From positions 4,209,501 through 4,273,500 of the forward strand of contig NZ_CP013023.1 in assembly GCF_001421015.2 (NCBI RefSeq): a stretch of 64,000 bases of DNA, written 5' to 3'. Each line of letters begins with the position of its first letter. Position 1 is the stretch's first letter. Of the stretch, positions 36,907-45,768 are shown piece by piece. The translations under genes and the position numbers were made by a program. Below the pieces are notes generated by a model. The model saw only the letters and a list, made by a program, of their open reading frames with translations. It ran no database searches and was not told the DNA's origin. The DNA comes from Paenibacillus bovis. GTDB lineage: Bacteria > Bacillota > Bacilli > Paenibacillales > Paenibacillaceae.

Positions 36907-36967
36907 GAAAACAGCTGCTATCCTTTTTCCGTGAACATTTTGCCGGAATAGGAATAGCAGCTGTTTT
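36907..36967. terminator. Bidirectional terminator between terC and thiI
   Basis: AAAACAGCTGCTATCC and GGAATAGCAGCTGTTTT form a stem of about 16 bp with one bulge and flanking A and T runs. It serves two convergent genes. Confidence 0.88.
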
Positions 36968-36997
36968 GCTATAATTTGGTGTACAATATGCCGTGCG

Positions 36998-38224
36998 TTA
37001 CAGCCAGTCTTCTTCCATGGCTTCCGTAGAAGAGGATTCTGTCGACGAACCTGCCTCAATCACCATTACTTCGGTCTGCTCCACTGCCCGCTGAATCATT
37101 TCCTCCAGATCCAGGAACGATTCTACCTTCTCGACGATCCGCAGATTCGGATTGGTAGCCGGCGATTTGGGAACAAATAAAGTACAGCAATCCTCATACG
37201 GGAGAATTGACAGATCATAGGTACCGATCTGCTGGGATACCTGAATAATCTCGTCTTTGCTCTGCATCACCAGAGGACGCAGAATAGGCAGCTCGGTAGC
37301 CCGCTCGATCACATTCATACTGTTCAGTGTCTGGCTTGCTACCTGGCCCAGACTTTCTCCGGTAATGATCGCCAATCCCTTTTGCTGCTCGGCGAGCCGG
37401 GTTGTAATCCGAAGCATCGCTCTGCGCATCAAGGTGATCATCAGATTATCCTGTCCTGTTGTCGTAAAAGCAGTCTGGATCTCTGTGAATGGTACTACAT
37501 GCAGCTTGATTTTACCGCCATATCCAGCCAGTACGCGGGTCAGGTCAATGACTTTTTGCTTGGCCCGTTCACTGGTAAACGGATAGCTGTGGAAATGGAC
37601 ACATTCGATCTCCAGTCCTCTTTTCATGGACTGCCAGCCTGCGACCGGACTATCAATACCACCTGACAGCATCAGCATAGCCCGGCCGTTACTGCCTCTC
37701 GGAAATCCGCCGACTGCCGGAATAATCTGGCTGTATACATAGGCTGCATTTTCACGTACTTCTACACGCAGTTCGATATCGGGATGGCGTACATCTACTT
37801 TGAGCAGTGGATTGGCGCGCAGCACAGGCGAACCAATCAGGTGATTCATGTCCTGGGAAGAATGCGGAAAAGGCTTCCATACCCGGCGCGCAGTTACTTT
37901 GAACGTCGTCTCGGTCTGTAGAGCGTGTTCACCGATCAGCTCCAGAGCTGCCTGGATAATAGAATCCAGCTCCGGCTCTGCCTGCTTGACCGGAATAATA
38001 TCCACAATACCAAAAACATTACGCAGCAGACCTATTAACAGCTCTGCCGATACTCCTCCTGTCTCTACATACAATCGTCCATATTCACGATGTACTCGTG
38101 CCTGCGGATAAGGACGGAGGATTTCACGCACATGCTCGGCGATCACTTTTTCAAAACGACCTCTGTTTTTTCCTTTGAGTGTAATTTCGCCCATTCTGAG
38201 CATCAGGCGACTAATATTATGCAT
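36998..38224 (-). CDS. thiI: tRNA 4-thiouridine synthase ThiI
   Basis: Cytosolic enzyme that makes 4-thiouridine at tRNA position 8 with sulfur from a cysteine desulfurase. The N-terminal ferredoxin-like and THUMP domains (about 1-165) precede the PP-loop ATPase MLSGGIDSPVAGWQSMKRG. No rhodanese domain is present, as in Bacillus, where the dedicated partner NifZ delivers sulfur; the partner here is the gene directly upstream, seven to ten bases away. ATG at 38224 is used (408 aa); a TTG one codon earlier is also possible. Confidence 0.96.
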   Translation of the reverse strand: MHNISRLMLRMGEITLKGKNRGRFEKVIAEHVREILRPYPQARVHREYGRLYVETGGVSAELLIGLLRNVFGIVDIIPVKQAEPELDSIIQAALELIGEHALQTETTFKVTARRVWKPFPHSSQDMNHLIGSPVLRANPLLKVDVRHPDIELRVEVRENAAYVYSQIIPAVGGFPRGSNGRAMLMLSGGIDSPVAGWQSMKRGLEIECVHFHSYPFTSERAKQKVIDLTRVLAGYGGKIKLHVVPFTEIQTAFTTTGQDNLMITLMRRAMLRITTRLAEQQKGLAIITGESLGQVASQTLNSMNVIERATELPILRPLVMQSKDEIIQVSQQIGTYDLSILPYEDCCTLFVPKSPATNPNLRIVEKVESFLDLEEMIQRAVEQTEVMVIEAGSSTESSSTEAMEEDWL

Positions 38225-38233
38225 CAAACCGGT

Positions 38234-39379
38234 TTATCTCCTCTCCAATGAACGCAGCGATTGTACTGTCTGTCGAAGCGCTCCTATCAGGTATTCCACA
38301 TCTTCCGATGTATGTTTATCTCCCAGACTGATCCGGATGCCACTGCCCGCATGCTCACGATCCATCCCCATTGCTGTTAATACACGGCTGGGTACAGACT
38401 TCCGCGAGGAGCAGGCAGACTGGGTAGATACCAGACAGCCCTGCTGCTCTAGGCTGTGGAGTACGACTTCCGACTTCATGCCCGGGTACATAAAATGAAT
38501 AATATGCGGCGCAACAGGTATCACTTCGGTCAATACCAGCCCCGGAATATCGCAAATAGCCTGCTGCAAGGTATCACGAAGCCTACACAGATGCTTGTAC
38601 TGCTGTGGCTGCTGCTCGGTAATCAGGCGCAGCGCTTTGGTCATGCCCGCTATTCCGGCAGCATTTTCCGTGCCTGAGCGATATCCCTGTTCCTGTCCTC
38701 CACCTGCCAGCAACGGCAGCAGCTCTAGCCCCAGTTTTACATATAACAGACCGGTACCTTTGGGGCCTCTAAGCTTGTGGGCAGACAGGCTGTACAGGTC
38801 GATTCCCCACTCTTTTAACGACATAGGGATTTTGCCAAAGCCCTGCACACCATCCACATGCACAAGAACTCTAGGGTGATGAGACTTGATTAGCCGGGTA
38901 ATCTGTTCAATCGGTTGGACAGCTCCGGTCTCATTATTGACATGCATTACACTGACCAAAATAGTATCGGGTCTGATCGCAGCGAGTATATCTTCAGGTG
39001 AGACTGTTCCATTCGGCTGCGGATTTATATAACTGACTTCAAATCCAAACAGCTCCAGTTGACGAAAAGTTTCGTAGACCGAAGGATGCTCGATCATTGT
39101 AGTGATCAGATGGCCCTGCATTCGCCCTTTGCGCAGCGCTGCACCTTTGATCGCCAGATTATTGCTCTCAGTCGCTCCCGAGGTCCATATAATCTCGGCT
39201 GGTTGTACATCCAGTATACCTGCTGTTACTTCTCTCGCCCGGCGAATCAATCGTTCCGATTCTTCACCATAACGATGAAGGGAGGATGGATTGCCGTAAT
39301 GCTTGTCCATGATCTGGGACATCGCTCGTACCACCTCGGGATAAGGAGGTGTCGTAGCTGCATAGTCAAAGTATTTCAA
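38234..39379 (-). CDS. Cysteine desulfurase (NifS/NifZ-like) paired with thiI
   Basis: PLP enzyme that takes sulfur from cysteine as a persulfide and passes it to ThiI. The 381-aa sequence begins MKYFDYAATTPPYPEVVRAM, has the PLP lysine in SAHKLRGPKGTGLLYVK and the mobile-loop cysteine in QSACSSRKSVPSRVL. The immediate downstream thiI makes tRNA thiolation its likely main job, as in Bacillus nifZ-thiI. Adjacent terminator upstream separates it from the transglycosylase gene. Confidence 0.94.
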   Translation of the reverse strand: MKYFDYAATTPPYPEVVRAMSQIMDKHYGNPSSLHRYGEESERLIRRAREVTAGILDVQPAEIIWTSGATESNNLAIKGAALRKGRMQGHLITTMIEHPSVYETFRQLELFGFEVSYINPQPNGTVSPEDILAAIRPDTILVSVMHVNNETGAVQPIEQITRLIKSHHPRVLVHVDGVQGFGKIPMSLKEWGIDLYSLSAHKLRGPKGTGLLYVKLGLELLPLLAGGGQEQGYRSGTENAAGIAGMTKALRLITEQQPQQYKHLCRLRDTLQQAICDIPGLVLTEVIPVAPHIIHFMYPGMKSEVVLHSLEQQGCLVSTQSACSSRKSVPSRVLTAMGMDREHAGSGIRISLGDKHTSEDVEYLIGALRQTVQSLRSLERR

Positions 39380-39430
39380 TGTATCCTACCCCCTGCTTCC
39401 TATCTATACATACAAGTAACGGACAAGACG

Positions 39431-39476
39431 AAAAGAGACCAAAATACGGATAAACGCTCCGCTTTTTGATCTCTTT
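39431..39476 (-). terminator. Terminator after the lytic transglycosylase gene
   Basis: AGAGATCAAAA and TTTTGGTCTCT with inner GCGGA/TCCGT pairing, followed by TTTCG on the minus strand. Confidence 0.78.
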
Positions 39477-39598
39477 CAAAAATAATAGTCGCTGCCATTT
39501 CTTCTGAAAGTTACAGTCAGATGCTAAAACCGTCTGCCTGTCATTATACCATACATTCTGGTTGGAAGAGTTGGCTTTATTACAGGGATGATCGAAAT

Positions 39599-40432
39599 TT
39601 AAAGAGCATATTTGCTCTGGGCATTTTCGATTTTGCTAATATAACGCTGCGTTTCTTTTGGCAGCTGATCGAATTTGGCCATCAGTTCATTATCATTGGA
39701 AATGCCCAGTTTTTGCAGTCGTCCCGGGCCTGCATTGTAGGCAGCCAGTGCGGTTTTGACGTTGTTGTCAAAATGCTTCAGCTGGTAGGATAAATATTTG
39801 GTGCCTCCATCAATATTCTGGGCAGGATCATAAGAGTTGCTTACACCCAGTCCGGCTGCTGTGCCGTCCATCAGCTGCATCAGTCCTTTGGCTCCAGCCG
39901 AAGAACCTGCACGAGGATTAAAGGAAGACTCCACATCGATTACTGCTTTGATGAGTGATTCGGGAATACCATATTTGCTGCTCGCTGTGCTGATCAGATC
40001 ATTGTAGGCTGTCGCTTTGCTTCCGTTATCCGCTCCGCCGATTCCCTGAAGTGCAGAGGTATCTCCGCCAGCCGATACGGCTGCCGGGCTGCTGCTTTCG
40101 GTCAGGCCTGCACGTGCTGTAGCTGTTGCACTCTCCGGGCTGACTTCCGGCAGTTGGTCAAAATTATACCAAGGATCGGTGGAACCTGTTCCGTACGTGC
40201 TTCCGGTTACCGAAGAAGGAGCCCCTGCCGATACCAGACTCGCCAGACTTTGCACACTGGCACCCGAGCTCTGGGCTTCGCTGGAGGTTCCGATATTTTG
40301 CTGCAGCATCAACTGAAACAGTTGGTCGGTATCATTGGTATTTACAGCAGCAGGTGTTGTGCTGCCTCCGCCTGATGCATTCAGATATCGCAGTTCAAGC
40401 ATTTGCTTTGCTGTATTTGGATCAATTTGCAT
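39599..40432 (-). CDS. Lytic transglycosylase, SLT domain
   Basis: Cleaves the glycan strands of peptidoglycan. The C-terminal SLT domain (about residues 165-270) has the catalytic glutamate in AVIDVESSFNPRAGSS, then AKGLMQLM and TALAAYNAGPGRL. The N-terminal 160 residues are G/S/T/A-rich and low in complexity. There is no signal peptide at the chosen start; Bacillus CwlQ (YjbJ) also lacks one. In that group the enzyme lies near motility or export genes, but nothing like that is seen here. 277 aa. Confidence 0.9.
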   Translation of the reverse strand: MQIDPNTAKQMLELRYLNASGGGSTTPAAVNTNDTDQLFQLMLQQNIGTSSEAQSSGASVQSLASLVSAGAPSSVTGSTYGTGSTDPWYNFDQLPEVSPESATATARAGLTESSSPAAVSAGGDTSALQGIGGADNGSKATAYNDLISTASSKYGIPESLIKAVIDVESSFNPRAGSSAGAKGLMQLMDGTAAGLGVSNSYDPAQNIDGGTKYLSYQLKHFDNNVKTALAAYNAGPGRLQKLGISNDNELMAKFDQLPKETQRYISKIENAQSKYAL

Positions 40433-40597
40433 ATGGTTGGTAGCTCCTGTCTATTTGTAAATGAATGATGGATTTCCGTCTAAGTATTTCTCTATATTCC
40501 CAGTGTACTGCTTTTACACATGTTAGGCATGAGAATGAATGACGATTCTGATCACCCAGGTGGAAAATAGGAACAATCTCCCGTATGGTACTATTCT

Positions 40598-41431
40598 CTA
40601 ACGTGTCCATACGCTGTAAGTATATGAAGGGACAAACCCTGATCGAGCTGCCAATTGTCGGGAAGCTTCGTTATCCAAATTGCATTCCCATATCGGCTGA
40701 CGCCGGGTCTTGATACATTGGTTAATAAAAGATTGTGCAGCTATTGCAGCTAGCTTTTGGCCTCGATGTTCTATAGCTGTGTAGATATCCAGCTCGGCTG
40801 TCCAGGTATTGGCAAAAATTGAAGTACACTCGCAAACCACCTGATTTTCATGCACAATAGCATAACCTAGTCCGTTTAGCAGATAGTATGCAGACGAGCC
40901 CCAATACGTCCTATAATACTTTTCGTCAAAAACCGTGCTTTTTTGAATAACAGACTCATTTATTTTTTTCAATTCATACCCGGCAGGCAGATTCAGTGGA
41001 TAATCCGGCAAAAAAAGATCCGCATACTCCATCGCTTGTCTGGTCAATTGACGCAACGAAACAGGCAGCCGGGCAGCCATCTTATTCCATACCTCACGAT
41101 CCGAGAATAAAGTAAACCTATCCTTGGTCTGTATACGATTAAGACAATACGTATTGACCCTGTCATAAAAAGAACCCGAAGAATCACCGCCTCCTGCATA
41201 ACAAAGACCTATCGTCGTCTCCACCCAGATCGGTCTGTCCATATTATTGAATGCAGCAGGTATCTGTGCAGCATCATACTTCTCTCCAGATAGGCTGCTG
41301 TATTGATCGGTCTGTCCATCTGCAGATTCTGTATAAATGGCTCCGGCTATCGTACCATCCATTACCGAATATACGAAGGAAGGATATCGCCGGATATAGG
41401 CTGCATCTGCTGTGATATGATTCGCACTCAT
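40598..41431 (-). CDS. GNAT family N-acetyltransferase (two-domain type)
   Basis: 277-aa acetyltransferase of the larger GNAT type resembling the ZmaR-like family. The N-terminal half is of unknown role; the C-terminal GNAT fold has VCECTSIFANTWTAELDIYTAIEHRGQKLAAIAA, the acetyl-CoA binding loop, and ends IWECNLDNEASRQLAARSGF. Ribosome site AAAGGAG. Single gene. Substrate unknown. Confidence 0.8.
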   Translation of the reverse strand: MSANHITADAAYIRRYPSFVYSVMDGTIAGAIYTESADGQTDQYSSLSGEKYDAAQIPAAFNNMDRPIWVETTIGLCYAGGGDSSGSFYDRVNTYCLNRIQTKDRFTLFSDREVWNKMAARLPVSLRQLTRQAMEYADLFLPDYPLNLPAGYELKKINESVIQKSTVFDEKYYRTYWGSSAYYLLNGLGYAIVHENQVVCECTSIFANTWTAELDIYTAIEHRGQKLAAIAAQSFINQCIKTRRQPIWECNLDNEASRQLAARSGFVPSYTYSVWTR

Positions 41432-41518
41432 ATTTACGAAGACTCCTTTTAAATAAATAATGTAAAAAAGAATATGTATGTCTATCTGGTTTATATCATG
41501 CTATTTACCCAGCGATTA

Positions 41519-41552
41519 CAAAAAAATAAGGATGCCTGAGCAGGCACCCTTG
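41519..41552 (-). terminator. Terminator after ypuI
   Basis: AAGGGTGCCTG and CAGGCATCCTT pair around a short loop and are followed by ATTTTTTT on the minus strand, 40 bases past the stop. Confidence 0.88.
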
Positions 41553-41590
41553 GAATTGCAGTTGGTAATAATATATACGTAATGAACGGT

Positions 41591-42091
41591 TTAGGCGTGG
41601 CGCTGATTCATGCGGCGCTGTGTCAAATAGTCACTTTCGTAGTAAGACAGATCATCACGCAGTTCCTCAAAGGTTCTGGTGATATCCAGAATAATATCTC
41701 TAACCGGCTTCACAGGTGTCTGACGGAAACGAATGGCTTCCTGTCCTGTATAGGCATAACGTCCATCTTCGGAGTAGCACTCATTTTTAGGGTAGAAAAA
41801 GCTGTTTACGCACTGATGATACGCGTTATAAAGAGCTTTTTCAGCAAATTCTGCATCAAAGTTAGCACGACGCAGAACTACGCCTAATTTCTCATAGGAT
41901 ACTTCGGAGAATACCAGCAGGTGACGCAAGTCTGCCAGAAACCCTTTGTAAAAAGGTAATGTATCTTCTCCCTGTTCGGCTGCCAATGCCTTTAGAGAAT
42001 ATTCATTCAAAAACCCTTCCAGTTTCTCGATGACCGGTTTCAACTTTTCCCGTGTGCCTTCACTCAACTTATGGACATTTGCAGCTGACAT
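41591..42091 (-). CDS. DUF3907 family protein YpuI
   Basis: 166-aa soluble protein of the YpuI family of Bacillales, function unknown. Conserved stretches: AEKALYNAYHQCVNSFFYPKNE (about residues 84-105), YAYTGQEAIRF and LRDDLSYYESDY near the C-terminus. Start ATG behind AGGGGGAG. A single-gene unit next to rnpB. Confidence 0.8.
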   Translation of the reverse strand: MSAANVHKLSEGTREKLKPVIEKLEGFLNEYSLKALAAEQGEDTLPFYKGFLADLRHLLVFSEVSYEKLGVVLRRANFDAEFAEKALYNAYHQCVNSFFYPKNECYSEDGRYAYTGQEAIRFRQTPVKPVRDIILDITRTFEELRDDLSYYESDYLTQRRMNQRHA

Positions 42092-42587
42092 GACTGTAGC
42101 TCCCCCTTAATTGGTTCCTTTAAGACTGGGTTAGGTCGTTGTACAATTTAACCCTGATTTAACTTACATCCTACCATAAAACTCATTTCATGTGTTAGTT
42201 CCACTTCAGTTTACAAACATCAATTTTTAGGCATTCATTGTTACGCTCTTATAATTCTTTAACCACCAGGCATGTTCATGAATATCTTCTCATCAATGTA
42301 TCAGCAGATGATTGATTTAATACCATATAGATTACTTTTATTTACCTTAACAATCAAGGTATATGGCAGGTTTATGATACAGATTTCATTGAACATTTCA
42401 AATTTTACCTGTTTTCCATCATAAAGGCGGTGTACCTTCCTTTATTATCGGAAGATACACCGCCTTTGTACAGCGGATATTGAATTGGTCAGTAAAAATG
42501 TAATTATGCTGTATACCCTACATGCGAATAAATCCGCCATACATGACCAAATAACTAGCATACTTGTTGAATAAACGTGGCGTCAGT
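42092..42587 (-). other. Intergenic region downstream of rnpB, no gene
   Basis: About 500 AT-rich bases between the RNase P RNA and ypuI. A strong hairpin at 42423-42467 divides it; the part nearest ypuI must carry its promoter. I see no ORF with a ribosome site. Confidence 0.55.
42423..42467. terminator. Terminator downstream of rnpB
   Basis: AAAGGCGGTGTACCTTCC and GGAAGATACACCGCCTTT form an 18-bp stem with one mismatch around a nine-base loop. It lies about 120 bases beyond the RNase P RNA 3' end. Confidence 0.75.
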
Positions 42588-42994
42588 TGGGAAAGTTTCT
42601 CATAAGCCGGGTTCTGTACCAGTTGTGGTTCGATCGGGAACTACCCTCCCACTTTTGGTGACAATCATCTATCTAGGCCAAACATTACTATTTGGCTCCA
42701 GCGACCAACCTCGATACACCTCGGGCTAAGGCTGCTTTTCCGAAAAAAAGCTGTATCTCTTTAGGTCTTGCTCCAGATGGGGTTTACCAGGAACAAAGTC
42801 ACCAGTGTTCCTCGGGGTCTCTTACACCTCGGTTCCATCCTTGCCTGTACTCTTGCGAGCCATCGGCGGTCCATTTCTGTGGCACTATCCTTCAGTTTGC
42901 ACTGACTGGATGTTATCCAGCACCCTGCCCTACGGAGCCCGGACTTTCCTCCCGCAGCCTTTCGGCTACCGGCGATTGTCTGTTAAACTTTCCG
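42588..42994 (-). ncRNA. rnpB: RNase P RNA, class A by signature
   Basis: Catalytic RNA that matures tRNA 5' ends. On the minus strand GGAAAGTTT at the 5' end pairs with AAACTTTCC at the 3' end (helix P1). The universal core GAGGAAAGTCCGGGCTCC (P4/J3-4) is followed by GTAGGGCAGGGTGCTGGAT, ACAG and GGACCGCCGATGGC, then GGTAAACCCCATCTGGAGCA, GGCCTAGATAGATGATTG and GAACCCGGCTTA. These are the class A (E. coli-like) sequences; the class B marks of Bacillus (GAGGAAAGTCCATGCTCGC, GTACGAGGTGATGA) are absent. About 407 nt. Confidence 0.95.
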
Positions 42995-43011
42995 CGAACG
43001 CAACACAGCAT

Positions 43012-43040
43012 ATTATATAATTTTCGGCAGTCGGTGGCAA
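43012..43040 (-). promoter_or_regulatory. Promoter of rnpB
   Basis: TTGCCA (43035-43040), 17-bp spacer, TATAAT (43012-43017). Start predicted near 43005, about 11 bases before helix P1. Confidence 0.85.
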
Positions 43041-43080
43041 GAGGCAAATATAAATTTATCATTGTGCTGGCTATGCTGTG

Positions 43081-43899
43081 TTATTCTTTGTCTTTTTGCG
43101 CCACTCTCAGCTGAATTTCGGTTACATATTCCTCTTCACGCATACTGTCGCGATTATCCACTTCATAGATTTCAAAAGGGCTGCCCAGAATATCCAGCCC
43201 GGCCTGCTCTGCATAATCCAGTATTTCCCGAATCCGTTCAGCGCTTTGATGATAGCCACCCCGATAGCACACGGAAAGATAATCTCCTGCCGGCAGTACA
43301 AAGTCATAGTCGAACTCATTCGGCTCCAGTATAAAAAACACCGATTCGAATACAACCGGTTGATCTTTTGTCAGTTCTTCCACCAATACCGAGGCTGCAT
43401 ACAGCTGATTGCCAAAGTCCCGTATTCTGTCCTCATGCCGTGAATGCAGCTTACGGATCGCAAAGTCCATTTCTTCGTCCCGGGTAATACGGGTACTCAG
43501 CTGCAGGCAAGGACGAACAGGTATTTTTTTTATTTTAAATATCCCCGTATGTATCCGGGCTGCTGCCGAAAGCACTTCTATTCGCGCTTGCAGCAAATGA
43601 TTTTTGTCCTGAAGCTGGCTGATCTGCTCCTGAATCAGAGATTGCTCCCGGTGCAGCAGCTCCAGCGTATGATCAATACTTTGATGATCCAGATACTCCT
43701 TGATCTGCTGCATCGAGAAATTTAGCTGACGCAAATCGCGGATAATATTCAGCCTGTACATATCCTGAAGACTATACAGGCGATATCCATTGGTATCCCG
43801 GCGGGGCTTCAATATACCGAGCTTTTCGTAATAGCGAAGAGAGTCGATACCGATATGATACAGCCTGGATATTTCACTGATTTTATAATTGTTTTTCAT
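43081..43899 (-). CDS. MerR family regulator with effector-binding domain
   Basis: 272-aa transcription factor of the BmrR/TipA-like MerR type. The winged-helix N-terminus is YKISEISRLYHIGIDSLRYYEKLGILKPRRDTNGYRLYSLQD; a coiled-coil dimerisation helix (about 75-112) follows with QSLIQEQISQLQDKNHLLQARI. The C-terminal part (about 120-272) has a GyrI-like effector-binding fold that usually senses drugs or other hydrophobic compounds. It is divergent from an acetyltransferase whose promoter has the distorted MerR layout, so that gene is its likely target. Start has AGGTGAGG upstream. Confidence 0.9.
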   Translation of the reverse strand: MKNNYKISEISRLYHIGIDSLRYYEKLGILKPRRDTNGYRLYSLQDMYRLNIIRDLRQLNFSMQQIKEYLDHQSIDHTLELLHREQSLIQEQISQLQDKNHLLQARIEVLSAAARIHTGIFKIKKIPVRPCLQLSTRITRDEEMDFAIRKLHSRHEDRIRDFGNQLYAASVLVEELTKDQPVVFESVFFILEPNEFDYDFVLPAGDYLSVCYRGGYHQSAERIREILDYAEQAGLDILGSPFEIYEVDNRDSMREEEYVTEIQLRVAQKDKE

Positions 43900-43938
43900 G
43901 GGTCCTCACCTTTGACCATAAATTCTGAAAACAGAAGC

Positions 43939-43969
43939 TTGACCCTGGTATTATACCAGAGTTTAGCAT
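43939..43969 (+). promoter_or_regulatory. MerR-type promoter with 19-bp spacer and operator dyad
   Basis: TTGACC (43939-43944), 19-bp spacer, TAGCAT (43964-43969). The spacer holds the perfect dyad CTGGTATTATACCAG. Overlong spacers with a central dyad are the hallmark of promoters activated by MerR proteins through DNA twisting. It fires toward the acetyltransferase. Confidence 0.75.
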
Positions 43970-44015
43970 AGTGGATATGAAAACGATCAACTTCTATTAC
44001 TTAAAGGTGGATATT

Positions 44016-44537
44016 ATGATTACACAACACGCATTTAACCAGGTATTTGATATTATGGCGCAATCTTTTCCTGTTACCGAGTATCGGACCTACGAGGAAC
44101 AACAAAAATTATTGGCCGACCCTCGCTATCGTCTGCTGACCGAGACCAACGAGCAGGGCGATATTATTGCTTTTCTGGCAGGATGGGAGCTGGAGACCGT
44201 GCGATATGTCGAGAATATCGCAGTATCTCCACATATTCGCGGCGGAGGTATTGGCAAACGCCTAATGGAGCGATTCCTCTCTCTATCCGGTATGCCGGTT
44301 GTACTGGAGGTTGAGCCGCCGGAAGACGAACTGCAGCAGCGCCGAATCGGCTTCTATGAACGGCTGGGCTTTCATCTAGAAGACTATATGTATATGCAGC
44401 CTCCTCTGCGTACAGGGCAGTCCGGGATGCTATTATGTATTATGAGTTATCCCCAGCCGCTTACACAGGAACGATTCCATTCCATCCGGCAAGAGCTGTA
44501 CCGGCATGTCTATCGTATGCCCGTGCATAATCATTAA
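44016..44537 (+). CDS. GNAT family N-acetyltransferase, MerR-controlled (inferred)
   Basis: 173-aa acetyltransferase. The fold shows FLAGWELETVRYVENIAVSPHIRGGGIGKRLMERFL, the acetyl-CoA loop, and IGFYERLGFHLEDYMYMQPPL. Start ATG at 44016 has GGTGG seven bases upstream. The in-frame ATG at 43971 lies before the predicted transcription start, so it is rejected. The substrate is unknown; linkage to a drug-sensing type MerR suggests detoxification by acetylation. Confidence 0.88.
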   Translation: MITQHAFNQVFDIMAQSFPVTEYRTYEEQQKLLADPRYRLLTETNEQGDIIAFLAGWELETVRYVENIAVSPHIRGGGIGKRLMERFLSLSGMPVVLEVEPPEDELQQRRIGFYERLGFHLEDYMYMQPPLRTGQSGMLLCIMSYPQPLTQERFHSIRQELYRHVYRMPVHNH

Positions 44538-44549
44538 TCTTCATTAACG

Positions 44550-44602
44550 AAAAAAGGCTGTAGCGATTACCGGACATTACCGGATAATCGCTACAGCCTT
44601 TG
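44550..44602. terminator. Bidirectional terminator
   Basis: AAAGGCTGTAGCGATTA and TAATCGCTACAGCCTTT form a perfect 17-bp stem between two convergent genes. Confidence 0.93.
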
Positions 44603-44652
44603 CTTTGTTGTTGTATAGCTGCTTCTGCAGATTTCTATTCCATAAGTACAGG

Positions 44653-45768
44653 TTAAATGAACCGGAATACCTCGGTATCAATTATAGAAGCATGTACAGG
44701 GGTCGTGTATTTATCGGCATGTAGACGCGCCTGAAGCACGCCTGCTACGCCGGGCTTCATAATCTTCTCTGTGTTGTGACCCGGATCGATAATAGCAATA
44801 CCGGCGAGCAATGCATCATGAGCGGTATGATAATCGATATCACCGGTTACAATAACGTCGGCTCCCTTGAACAATGCCCCATTTACATAACGGCTACCCG
44901 AACCGCCCAGCACAGCGGCCTTTTTGACAGTGCCTTGCAGATCGCCTACGACACGCACTGTTGGCACATCGAGTCCTTTTTTGACCGTCTCCACAAATTC
45001 ACCCAGAGTGACCGGCGCATCCAGCTTGCCGACACGGCCCAGACCGTAGGCTTTGCCCGGCAGTGCCAGTGGATACAGATCATAGGCTACTTCTTCGTAC
45101 GGATGAGACTTGATCAGTGCCTGAACCGCCTTATTGCGCAGACTCGACGGAATAATCGTCTCAAAACGGACTTCGGCAGCATGTTCCAGCTTGCCCTGCT
45201 GACCTGTATACGGGTTCGTTCCTTCTTCCGGCTGGAATGTGCCTGTTCCTTCCGTGTTGAAGCTGCAGTGGCTGTAATTGCCAATATGGCCGGCTCCTGT
45301 CGCCCAGACAGCGCTGCGTACTGCTTCCAGATGCGAAGCAGGCACAAAAGTAACCAATTTGAGATACTCATCCGAAGACGTCTGCTCAATCGGCACCGTC
45401 TGGCGCAGTCCCAGCGCCTCGGCCATCCAGTCATTGACCCCACCTTCGGCAATATCCAGATTGGTGTGACTGATATAGACCGCAATATCATGCTTGATCA
45501 GCTTTTCATACAGGCGGCCCATCGGCGTGCTCGTCTGCAGGCTTTTCAGCGGACGGAAAATAATCGCATGATGCGCAATAATCAGATTGGCATTCAGCGC
45601 GATAGCTTCATCGATCACTTCTTCGGTCACATCAAGCGCAACCAGTACACCAGTAATTTCTTTTTGCAGCGTACCCAGCTGAAGACCAATTCGGTCATCG
45701 GGTACAGCGATTGATTTGGGAGCAAACTGCTCCATATACTGGATTACGGTCTGTCCTTTTGCAAGCAT
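44653..45768 (-). CDS. Nif3-like dinuclear metal centre protein (YqfO)
   Basis: 371-aa protein of the Nif3/YqfO family, a metal-binding protein with an inserted CutA-like domain; its exact role is not settled. Visible: NLIIAHHAIIFRPLKSL with metal-binding histidines, YISHTNLDIAEGGVN, the inserted domain with LVTFVPASHLEAVRSAVWATGAGHIGNYSHCSF, and the C-terminal GGSGSRYVNGALFKGADVIVTGDIDYHTAHDAL. It overlaps trmK by 25 bases and has GGAGG upstream of ATG. Pairing with trmK behind sigA is the Bacillus order. Confidence 0.93.
   Translation of the reverse strand: MLAKGQTVIQYMEQFAPKSIAVPDDRIGLQLGTLQKEITGVLVALDVTEEVIDEAIALNANLIIAHHAIIFRPLKSLQTSTPMGRLYEKLIKHDIAVYISHTNLDIAEGGVNDWMAEALGLRQTVPIEQTSSDEYLKLVTFVPASHLEAVRSAVWATGAGHIGNYSHCSFNTEGTGTFQPEEGTNPYTGQQGKLEHAAEVRFETIIPSSLRNKAVQALIKSHPYEEVAYDLYPLALPGKAYGLGRVGKLDAPVTLGEFVETVKKGLDVPTVRVVGDLQGTVKKAAVLGGSGSRYVNGALFKGADVIVTGDIDYHTAHDALLAGIAIIDPGHNTEKIMKPGVAGVLQARLHADKYTTPVHASIIDTEVFRFI

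Noticed and set aside
42588..42994. Protein-coding reading of the rnpB interval (plus-strand ORF near 42692-43114)
   Set aside because: The opposite strand carries all conserved RNase P RNA blocks, a P1 helix and a matched promoter.
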